From Cordilura impudica (lineage: Eukaryota; Arthropoda; Insecta; Diptera; Scathophagidae): a DNA stretch of 64,000 nt. A program made the translations under genes and the position numbers. Below the pieces are notes generated by a model. That model was not told where the DNA came from. It made no database searches and saw only the letters and a program-made list of their open reading frames with translations. Shown piece by piece: positions 55,788 to 64,000 of the stretch; position 1 is the first letter of the stretch, and every line of letters starts with the position of its first letter. The stretch spans positions 106,754,972-106,818,971 of the forward strand of contig OY821517.1 of assembly GCA_963682025.1 (NCBI GenBank). Reading direction: 5' to 3'.

Positions 55788-56118
55788 CTGAGATTTTGTT
55801 CTACCGTTTTATCCAGATTTTGACCAAACGTATATTATTTAAAAGGTATTTCCTTTTAGCCGATTTGCAGATTTACAGATTTTTAAATTTTTTCCTTTGT
55901 TTTGAGCAAATTGCATTTAAAGTTGCTACTAACACATACATTCAATTATTCAATGCTATGTGTGTGTTCATTGAATTAGTTAATGTGTTTGCAAAAAAAA
56001 TGAGTTTGTTATTTGTGTTTATTTGTGAATTGGCTATCATTGATTAGCGTACTTTTGGGGTCTTTTTCTAATGAAAAAATAAAATTTCCTAGAATTTTCG
56101 CTCAAATTTCGAGGGCTG
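55788..56118 (-). repeat. SANT element, right inverted arm
   Basis: Uninterrupted arm. Read on the minus strand from 56118 it leads directly into the SANT gene, whose ATG is ~37 bases past the inner end of the arm. The promoter of that gene therefore probably lies in the arm itself. Confidence 0.85.
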
Positions 56119-57129
56119 GTATGTGCTAGTATCTATGCTAAGGTCTTTTGTCCCGAGGACATTTCTCTTCTCTTTGACATGCTAGATACTAGAATGGATT
56201 TTTGTAGTCGCTGTTGACTGATTGTTGATTCGCAATAAAAATATGTTGGTTTGTCTGTTTCTGATATATATATTATATAAAGATATTTTATTTCTGTTGT
56301 TTATATATTTTTTTAAATAAAACAAGAACTATTCGAATACTTTTGATACCTGGAAGGTTAATTTTTTTTTATGGTTGGTTTTACTAAGAATCCACGATGT
56401 CAGCTTCCCTTATCGCTTTCTTTATTTGTACTGTCTTTTTCATCAGCTTGGCTTACAAAATAGTTGATTTATTTCATATTTTTTTTATATATATCATGTT
56501 TTGTATTACTTTTTTCACATAATTATTAAAAAAAGGAAAACTTAGCATGCAAGAACAAAATGAACTATAATAAATGACTTTCTTCTTTTAATGAATTTAC
56601 AACTGATCAAATGACATTTGATGAAATTGTTGCCACCTTTCTTTTAATTTTGGAAAATTTAGAATGTTTTTTTATTTTAAGCTGTGTTTAATATTATTCC
56701 TCGTTTATACTACATACATGAACGTAGCACTGGACTGTGCTATACAATGATAGTATGGTACGTACACTACATGCCTGTCGTTTATACTACATACATGAAC
56801 GTAGCACAGGACTGTGGTATACAATGATAGAGGGTAAAATAAGTCCTTCCTCGTTAGAATCGGTTAAAATTTTTAAAGTTACAATTCTGTTTTCAGTATG
56901 AATACCAACTCTAGAGTTGCTATTAGATAAACTCGCCACCGCTAATATGTATTTAAAATTAAAGATTGTGTTTATGTATTCTGCGTTAAATAAAAAAAAG
57001 ATTACGAACCCCAGAATTTGTCAACAAATAATCGACGAAACGTAGGAAAGTCTTTGTAGTAAATATTGTATTTATTACATGGAAAACTTGAGCGCGTAGT
57101 GGCCTATTAAAAACACAAAGGAAATCATA
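56119..57129. other. Non-coding spacer with a tandem duplication
   Basis: No gene recognised. Contains the 77-base duplication listed separately and T-rich runs. Confidence 0.35.
56701..56832 (+). repeat. Tandem duplication, 77-base period
   Basis: TCGTTTATACTACATACATG begins at 56701 and again at 56778, each followed by AACGTAGCAC and GACTGTG..TATACAATGATAG. Two base differences in the shared ~55 bases show it is recent. Confidence 0.85.
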
Positions 57130-57570
57130 TAAATTGGCCAAATAACAAAGATTGATATCGATGGATATTGGCTCATTACATCTGCCCTAAAATGCATGAA
57201 AAAGGTCTGGACAGTTAGTTACGGGTTACAACAGAATGGTGCAAAATACTATAATGCAAATCAAACAATGCAGTTTATGCAACAAAAATTCCCTGGACAT
57301 GTGATCTGTTTCAAATGAAAGCGACATTGACTGGCCACTCAAATCTGTAGATCTGACCCCGTAAGACTACTTTTTGTAGGGTTATTTGAAAATTAAAGTG
57401 TAAAGTGCCAAACAACCTCAGAACATTAACGAGCTCAAGGTAAATATTCGTGCCGAAATCATGGTTATACAGCCCGAGATGTTCGAAAAAAAAAATGTGC
57501 AGCAGAAAGGACACATTTTGCCGGGGCTAATAGAGGTGGCTATTTGATACATGTTGAATTAAAAGAGTAG
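57130..57570 (+). pseudogene. mariner-like transposase fragment
   Basis: Reads LQQNGAKYYNANQTMQFMQQ then KFPGHVI (family FQQDGAxxHxA...LLxxKFGxRVI; second Asp now Asn), a WPLKSVDLTP-type word, GYLKIKV, NINELKVNIRAEI and MVIQPEMFE, the order of the mariner C-terminal domain. Frameshifts between each block. It is a separate lineage from the fossil at 12.6-13.1 kb. No terminal repeats found. Confidence 0.68.
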
Positions 57571-57699
57571 TTCAAACGAATTGAAAAAGAGCAAGTTAAA
57601 TAAAAATATCTTACATATGGAAATCGTGTTTGGAAGTTTTTCAATATTAACATACCGACATAAGAGATGACGCACCTAGGGAGCAAAATGGCAATAATT

Positions 57700-58090
57700 T
57701 TGATGCTTAGTATTCAAGATACCAGCGATTTTACGAACTCTATCCAAATTCTATGTTTTTCGCTTAGCTTTCGAGATATAAACGATTTTAATTAACCGCC
57801 AACATTTTACGTTCTTTAATCTAGCAACCCTTTAAATTGTAATTCTCCTCTACGATGCATAGTTTGCGAGATATCAGCGATTTTACCTGTCCTGTCCAAA
57901 TTTTGCATTTTTCACTTAGCTTTCGAGATGTAAGCGATTTATTTCTAAAGTAAAACTTTTTGTTCTTTAATTTAGAAGCTCTAAGGATAGTAATTCTTTT
58001 TTACGACACAGAGTTTTCACAATATTAGCGATTTTATGTTCCGCATCTAGATTTTAGGGTTTTTCATTTTGTTAAGCCTAAAAACAGTTA
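57700..58090 (+). repeat. Three diverged tandem units of ~152 bases
   Basis: Each unit has AGCGATTTTA, a 'tccaaattttgcatttttc' block and TTAGCTTTCGAGATATAA-like words; unit starts are near 57718, 57870 and 58021. The third is the most diverged. Non-coding; the unit seems to be restricted to this site in the window. Confidence 0.7.
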
Positions 58091-58827
58091 GCCCACATTC
58101 AAATGGAATGTTTCAAAGAGGTGGTTAAATAGCAACCAAAATAATCTTTCCTTAATTGTCTCTCTTCTATAGCACATCGAAATATCAGCCAATTTTCTAA
58201 GAAATATATTTTCCGAACAACGAAATTGTTTATATTTTGTAACGCTTTTTCCCGAAAACCTTAGCCCTTTTAATTTATTTATTCTGCAATGTGAAATTAC
58301 GTTATCATTATACAAACAATGTTAATTTGTGTTTCTTAAACAATTTTGCATAAGAAAGAAATAATTTAAATTAAATATACATTACCCTTTACTTTAATTT
58401 TAACTAATTTATTCACGCATCTAATGACTTTATTATCTTTATCCACCCACACCGAAGAAAAACTTTACGTTACTTAACGCAAAATTTATTATAACCTTAC
58501 GAGCTTTCATTATAATTGTTTTGAAAACAAATTTTCAGTTAATTCACTACATATATATTTTTTTGTTATCATGTATTTTACTTAACTTTATGAGTACTTT
58601 TACATATATATAGTATTTTATTAAAAGAAAACAGTACAACCATAGAATTATCATATAAATGTACACAATGCTTACAATACATGTGCTCATTTACGTTTCT
58701 TACTTACAATTACCTAATGAAAATATTATTGCACAATGTTAATTAATTCATAATTACATATCGCCCTTCATTTCATTACGTTTTGGTGCTTCTTTTGGTG
58801 GTTCCTTTGTTGTTATTTTAACTTTTT
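58091..58827. other. Non-coding spacer before M14
   Basis: A+T-rich, nothing recognised. Confidence 0.35.
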
Positions 58828-59500
58828 TATACCCTATACCACTATTTGGTTGGGGTATAATGACTTTGTGCTGCTGTTTGTAACTACCAAAAATATTTGA
58901 CCTAGACCCATCTTTTATTATACCGATCGAATCAAAATCACTATCTGATTCGATTTAACGATGTCCGTTCGTCCGTCCGTCCGTCTGTGTGTCCATGTAA
59001 AGCTTGTAATCAAACTGCAGGTCGCAAATATGAATATATTTCGACGAAATGACTTTTGTCAGCCATAAGATGAACGCTATTGAAATTGGTGAGAACCGGT
59101 CCATGTTCAGACCTAGCCCCCATACAAATGACCCCATTGAAATCAACATAAATTGCCATAAGATCCAAATTATCATATAAATCGTAGCCAAATTGGGTTT
59201 GTATGTATTTATTACATCCATTAATCAGTAGTCCAAAATGATCCCTATTGGACAACTCTTAGTCATAGGCCCCATATAGAGTTGCTTCCCGATCTTCACT
59301 TAAATCTATCAAAAAACAAAAATATTGCACTGATTCTTCTCAAATTTTGTTTGTATATATTTTCGCAAAATACAAGAAACTTTACCAAACATGGTCAAGA
59401 TCGGTCCATTTTGGGGCCTAGTCCCCATATAGATATAGCATCCGATATGAACTTTTTCGTATCTGCATCGGTCTAGACCGACTATTATTTTCTTACTTGT
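58828..59500 (+). mobile_element. mini-me/DINE-like element, copy M14
   Basis: Internally deleted near the 3' end: after TCTGCA it jumps straight to TCGGTCTAGACCGACTAT, losing ~140 bases including the inverse TGGTATAGGGTAT word. It has short GTCC tracts and ends CTTACTTGTTTTTT. Confidence 0.85.
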
Positions 59501-59504
59501 TTTT

Positions 59505-60210
59505 TATACCCTATACCACTATGTGGTTTGGGTATAATGACTTTGTGCTGTTTGTAACTACCAAAAATATTTGACCTAGACCCAATGTCCGCGATTTAGC
59601 AATGTCCGCAAATATGAAAATATTTTGATGAAATTTGGTATATTAGCTTTCGTCGGCCATAGGAGGAACGCTATTGAAATTGGAGAAATTCGGTCCATGT
59701 TCAGACTTAGCCCCCTTACAAATGACCCCTATTAAACCGACATGAAGTGCCATAAGATCCAAATTATAATATAGATCTCAGTCAAATCGGATTTGTACGT
59801 GTTTATTATATCCGATAATCAGTAGTCCAAAAATAGTCCCTATAGGATAATTCTTAGTCATAGGTCCCTTATAAAGTTGGTTCCCGATCTTCACTTAAAT
59901 CTATCAAAAAAAAAAAAATATTGCACAGATTTTTCTCAAATTTGGTTTGAATATATTTTTTCAAAATATAAGTGACTTTACCAAATATGGTCAAGATCGG
60001 TCCATTTTTCGACCTAGTCCCCATATAAATATAGCACCCGATATGAACTTTTTTATATTTGCAGCATAAAAATTAATAACAGTGCCACTCAAATTTGGTT
60101 TATGCTTATTTTCTATATCGAATTAGTTAGAGCGAAAGATAGGGTCTCTAAACCATGGTATAGGGTATCATATGGTCGGTCTAGACCGACTATAATTTTC
60201 TTTCTTATTT
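59505..60210 (+). mobile_element. mini-me/DINE-like element, copy M15
   Basis: Follows M14 directly in the same orientation, starting in the T run that ends M14. Older subfamily (CTCTAAACCATGG). The GTCC tract has been lost entirely (CAATGTCCGCGATTTAGC). The palindrome is intact, and the end is slightly changed (CTTTCTTATTTT). Confidence 0.85.
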
Positions 60211-60947
60211 TATTTTATGTATGTGGGTACAGTTAAATGTTTACAAAAAGGACATCTTTTTAGCTACCATCTGTAAAAATATGGATACAATTTCCTCGAC
60301 TGCCGCTGACTGCTTATGTGAGTGTTTACTATTTATAAGTTCGTTTCTGAGTTTGTTTTTTGTTGTTAGTGAATGTATGCATGCAAATTCACTTATATTA
60401 TGGCACACCTACACATACATTAATATGAATTTTCATCAAGTTTTAATTTTTAATTATTCTTGGAGTTAAATTTTCATTTTGACTAAAGCATAAGTTAATT
60501 ACAGTATCAACAGGAAAAATACAATAGGGTTTATAAGTGGTTAATACGAGAGTACTCTATTATATAAAATATTTTGTTAAGCTACGAGTACTTAAACAAA
60601 GTGATTTTGAATAAAATTATTATTATGTAAATTTTCTAAAATAAATTTTGTATTGATGATACTCTTAACCCTTAAATAAATAACGAAAACCTTTAAGGTA
60701 TAATAGCACTATTTTGTGCAGTGGGCCCACTTGGCTACATACGCGCCAGTGTTTTCAGGCCTTTTTTCTTTCCCCCTCACTGAAAAATAAAGTTAAAAAA
60801 CCCCCTAAATTTAAGCGAATTTGAAAAAATTCTCCTAAAATATAAATTTTTATGTAGCTAATGCTTGAGGAAAGTTTAGAACCCAAAATCAGCTGAAATT
60901 TTCAAAAAAAAAAAAAAGTTTCTGGTAGTAGCAGCAAGTCATTTGTT
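60211..60947. other. Non-coding spacer
   Basis: A+T-rich, no gene recognised. 60730-60920 has A-rich words but no tandem order. Confidence 0.35.
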
Positions 60948-61284
60948 ACAATGGGCTCTATGAATGCCGAAATATATGTTAAGAAGTGTTTGCAATGAAG
61001 ACTACTTTCTTTGAAAAGCCAACCCGATATATCGACATATTTTGGGTCCAATTAGGTATGCTGTCACTATGGTAAGAAAGCTCTTGGATGACACCAAAAG
61101 AGTAACGTGGTTTTGTACCAAGTTAAGTAAATCCTTTTGTGAAAAGAGAGTTCAAAAACACAAAGAAAGTGTCCCAAAATGTGTAAGACTTTATGCGGAG
61201 ATGGACTATTTGTCCAAAAAAATGTCAGAAACTCCTATAAAGTCTCTAATGGAGGGGTTTCGCAAGTTTATAGGTAGTGATTAA
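60948..61284 (+). pseudogene. Tc1/mariner-superfamily transposase, C-terminal fragment
   Basis: MGSMNAEIYVKKCLQ at 60952, CHYGKKALG near 61065 (around the second catalytic Asp, which is not preserved), NVV.., then an open frame to SKKMSETPIKSLMEGFRKFI and a stop at 61284. The motif order resembles transposases with N-A-E-x-Y and A-S-C-H-Y, then V-x-x-L-M-x-G...R-x-F-I at the C-terminus. The third catalytic motif (RPIExFW) is missing. A third, different mariner-type fossil. Confidence 0.55.
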
Positions 61285-61809
61285 TATGTCTAAATTAAAC
61301 AAAATAATAAAATTTCTACGTTCAAAGGTTATCTTCTTGTTAGGTTTAATGTTTCTTAAGATTTTTCCGATCCCACTCGTTAATTGAGGAATTGCTTTCA
61401 CTAATTTTAACATTTACTTCAGCTGCTTTTTTAAAAAAATAATTTTTCGTTTGAAATTCTATTTATTCAATTGGGTCTCCAAGCAGATCCGAAATATCAA
61501 ATTTTTTTAAATATTAAATTATTAAGTTCATTAAGGAATAAAACTATATTAGTATCTTAGTATAGATGTTACAAATCTGTCTCTTTAATTGATAATTTTC
61601 TTAAAAACTATTCACATTTGTAATCATTTCTAACCATGGTAAATATATAGCACAGACCTGAGCATCGGGGGATGAGGGTAATGAGGCGTAACTTATAAAA
61701 CAATTATAGTTTATAAACTATATTTATCACTTATATTACTTTCCTAAAGTACCTACGTACATTATTATAGATTAACCAATTATGATTTAAGTCATAAATT
61801 TATTTGATA
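61285..61809. other. Non-coding spacer before Helitron H6
   Basis: A+T-rich, nothing recognised. Confidence 0.35.
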
Positions 61810-62994
61810 CTAGTATGCCCTATCGTGCTACGATACGACTTTCCAAGACTTATTGACATGTGTGTTTTCATAATCAATTTTTCGTTCGAAGTTTGTATTT
61901 CGCAATTAAAACATTTTTATTAATTCAATTAATATTTTTTTTTTACTCTAGTGATTTCTGATATACAAAATTTTTTGGTTTTTCATTCAATGTAAAAATT
62001 ATAACATTTTTCGGCATAACTACTTTGGAGATATGCATGAGATATGCATGATCCGGCAAAATTAAATCCGGCAACATCGTTAAGGGCCTTGACCATTTTT
62101 TTATTTTAGCGATATTAAATTTTGGCGATTTTTGATATTTCCGATTTTTGGTTTTGAAGATTTTTGCTTTTGAAGATTTTTGCTTTTGAAGATTTTTGTT
62201 TTTGGCGATTTTTGTTTTTCACGATTTTCGGTTTTTTTTTTTTTTGGCGATTTTTGAATTTGGCGATTCAGCCCATATTTTTCGGTAAATAATGTAATTG
62301 TTAAAAGTTTCAAGATTTTCGCTTTCGAAGTACTTCAAATTTTTTTATATAGTAGGTGCCACGCCCACTAACTCCATCCCACCCAATTTTTAGCGGACTA
62401 CTCACATTAATATCTGATGGACTCGTGCAAAGTTTTAAGGCTTTCCCTTTTATAGTACACCAGTTATATGATATTATATATTTTCTTTGAATAGGCGGTG
62501 CCACGTCCACTGCTCCGATCGCGCCCATGTTCTGTTAGACAAATCACATGAATGAATCATAGTACTCCAGATATATTAAATTTAATTTATATGGGGAGTA
62601 CCACGTCCATTAGTGTGATCCCCCTAATTTTTTTGTCCGAATACTCATATTAATATCTGATGAATTCGACCTCCGCGTGCATCGCGTTGCGTCCGCGCGC
62701 CGCTTCTGCGCACCGAAATGATGCTATTGAAAAGAATACAGATTTTAAATACGTTTATTGCTGGTCAGATATTGAGAGTAGTATGGGAAATTTGTTCATT
62801 TCTTTTGGGGACATTTTTTTTTTTACAAATTTGTGGAATTTGTCCATCATGAAGTTACTCCCCAATTTTTGGGGGAATAGGTTAATTTTTTGGGGAATTT
62901 GTTCATTTGGGACTAAGTTCTCAGCGCCTTCTTACCATTACAACTAACTATGTTTATGTATGAATTGTTTTGAGTGTATGATTTCGAAATTTGG

Positions 62995-63150
62995 TTATTC
63001 TAGAGCTTTGGTATATACAACATTTCTGGTTTTTCCTTCTGATGCATATACGAAAGGATTGTGCTGGCTCCCAACTCTGGAGCAGGCGACATATAATTGT
63101 CTATGAGAAAACAGGGAGATTCTAAGTTGATACCTGCTACCGTAACAGAT
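62995..63150 (-). pseudogene. Helitron Pif1-like helicase, C-terminal remnant
   Basis: Minus-strand frames give GQSVTVAGINLESPCF, FSHRQLYVACSRVG and GKTRNVVYTKALE followed by a stop. These match the last motifs of the Pif1-like helicase of Helitrons (Q-G-Q-S...FSHGQLYVAxSR...N-V-V-Y). The ATPase motifs I-IV and the Rep domain are missing. A one-base frame shift occurs between the first and second blocks. Confidence 0.75.
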
Positions 63151-63239
63151 TGCCCTCATATGTACGTTATGTTAGGACAAACTTTTCGTGCCATCTCTTG
63201 CAATAAAGGAACCAACTTACAAAAATTTTCTGCTGGATG

Positions 63240-63640
63240 TTACAGTCGTTTCAGAAGTTGCACATTACCTGGAGTCAGCTTGCCTTATCTGTTGGGCCTC
63301 AAGACATTGCTGAGTCATTTCAGGAGTTTCAGATTCCCTGGACCTATCCTGTCTTAGTTGAGTCGTTTCAGGAGTTCCCCATGCCCAGATTGTCACATTC
63401 ACATTTCACATTCCCAGATCTCATATTGTCTAACTCGTTGAGACTCGATACGAATTTGGGTCTAATTGGGTTCTCTAGAGTTCTGTTTAGTCTAAGCCTT
63501 TTCGAATTTGAGACAGTACGGCCTATATGCTATGCTTTCATGTGCAAGTCACAATTGCAAATAGTTCTTTTTCCGTGTCAATTATATAGTGAAAAAGAGG
63601 AAATGGAAATATTTGTAATAGGTTGCTTTCCAATGTAGCC
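63240..63640 (-). pseudogene. Helitron N-terminal repeat-region remnant
   Basis: Minus-strand pieces such as ESETPEMTQQCLEAQQIRQ and ESQRVRQYE form a Glu/Gln/Arg-rich repeated helix typical of the N-terminus of insect Helitron proteins. It is fused almost directly to the helicase C-terminus, so a large internal deletion has removed the Rep and most of the helicase. Shares this segment with H3 (23.9-24.1 kb). Confidence 0.6.
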
Positions 63641-64000
63641 AAAAGTTGAGATGGAAATAAATGTAATACCTTGTTTTCCAATATAGTTGAAAAGGCGAGA
63701 TGGAAATATTTATATGAATTAGCGCCGTTGGAGTAATCCTACAGTGATAGTCAACCTGTATCTGTTCACCCATGAAATAAATCTGCACTAATTTTGGGGT
63801 GTTACAACTAATATAGTAGAAAAGGCAAGACGGCAATATTCGTAACAGGTTGACCTACGATATTTATTTCGTAATGGTGTAAACTGAAGAGTAGTAACTA
63901 AAGAGATTTATTATTAATTAATTATTAATTTCTTTATTAATTTCCTGTACAACAAGACATGTCTTATAATTAAAGTACAGGATTTTCATCGTTCAAAAAT

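Larger units (their letters stand above)
52274..56118 (-). mobile_element. TIR element carrying only a Myb/SANT-coiled-coil gene
   Basis: Inverted arms of ~330 bp bound the unit. The left arm is 52274-52446 plus 53235-53385, split by mini-me M13; the right arm is 55788-56118. Both begin CAGCCCTCGAAATT and match through ATTCTAGGAAATTTTATTTT, GTATGTGTTAGTAGCAACTT and ATATACGTTTGGTCAA to CGGTAGAACAAAA. Without M13 and the Tc3 element the unit is ~1.45 kb and holds one minus-strand gene starting just inside the right arm. No transposase is seen. The CAG/CTG ends suggest hAT, while a SANT protein recalls PIF/Harbinger, which pairs a transposase with a Myb-like protein. No convincing target duplication was found, and weak matching continues outward (ACTAGCA / TGCTAGT), so the outer border may lie ~12 bases further out. 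Confidence 0.8.
61810..64000 (-). mobile_element. Helitron H6 with helicase remnants (runs off the window)
   Basis: Its 3' end (minus strand) is at 61810: hairpin TATCGT-AGC-ACGATA, then GGGCATACTAG|T, a standard CTRR|T end. Going 5' along the minus strand it has A-rich 'aaaatcgcc' repeats (62100-62280), 'gggcgtggca' units as in H4, a CG-rich block near 62680, the helicase C-terminus and an N-terminal repeat-region remnant. The sequence from 63907 continues to the window end, so the 5' end is not seen. It is a partly deleted autonomous-type Helitron and a likely relative of the source that moved H3-H5. Confidence 0.72.

Overview
The window looks like a transposon-dense piece of a higher dipteran genome, probably a calyptrate (blowfly-type) fly. 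The reasons are strong A+T richness, a U6 snRNA of insect type, Jockey, LOA-like, Ty3/gypsy, Tc1, Tc3, mariner, piggyBac and Helitron remnants, and about fifteen copies of a ~0.78 kb element with a (GTCC)n tract resembling the dipteran mini-me / DINE-1 (Helentron-related) repeats. The species call is inference. I find no intact host protein-coding gene.

Layout. 0-5 kb: palindrome-rich start, a diverged direct repeat (333-600 and 3845-4150) around mini-me copy M1 and a decayed piggyBac. 5.2 kb: a U6 snRNA gene or close pseudogene. 6.4-8.5 kb: 5'-truncated LOA/I-like non-LTR element with RT, RNase H, a 190-bp CTTTT microsatellite and a CCTAA-repeat end. 8.9-10.7 kb: two Helitron-like non-autonomous elements. 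12.6-20 kb: a mariner fossil, M2-M4, a 0.4-kb MITE and an unassigned 78-codon ORF. 20.2-21.9 kb: a Tc1 element with clear ends and a 123-bp internal duplication. 22.1-29.5 kb: a degenerate Ty3/gypsy element split by a Helitron (23061-25776), which itself holds M5. 29.5-32.4 kb: single-copy-looking sequence with a possible untranslated exon. 33.8-35.5 kb: two more Helitron-like elements. 36.5-43 kb: M7-M11 and a second gypsy fragment.

43.8-51.8 kb is a three-layer nest. One old mini-me copy (M12) is split by a full-length Jockey element (43985-48338; 12-bp target duplication, intact Inr and DPE promoter) and by a 2.8-kb foldback element with ~1.2-kb arms. 52.3-56.1 kb holds the least usual structure: an element with ~330-bp inverted repeats whose only gene, on the minus strand, encodes a Myb/SANT-like domain, a Ser-rich linker and a coiled coil. 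It has been hit by a mini-me copy in one arm and by a Tc3-like transposon in the SANT coding sequence. Removing both leaves a ~1.45-kb unit with no transposase. 57-64 kb: two more mariner-type fossils, a triplicated ~152-bp repeat, tandem mini-me copies, and a minus-strand Helitron that keeps the C-terminus of its helicase and part of its N-terminal repeat region.

Almost all recognisable coding sequence is transposon-derived and broken by frameshifts, stops or insertions. The nesting gives a relative order: the gypsy, the SANT element and M12 are older than the Helitron, Tc3, Jockey and foldback insertions within them.
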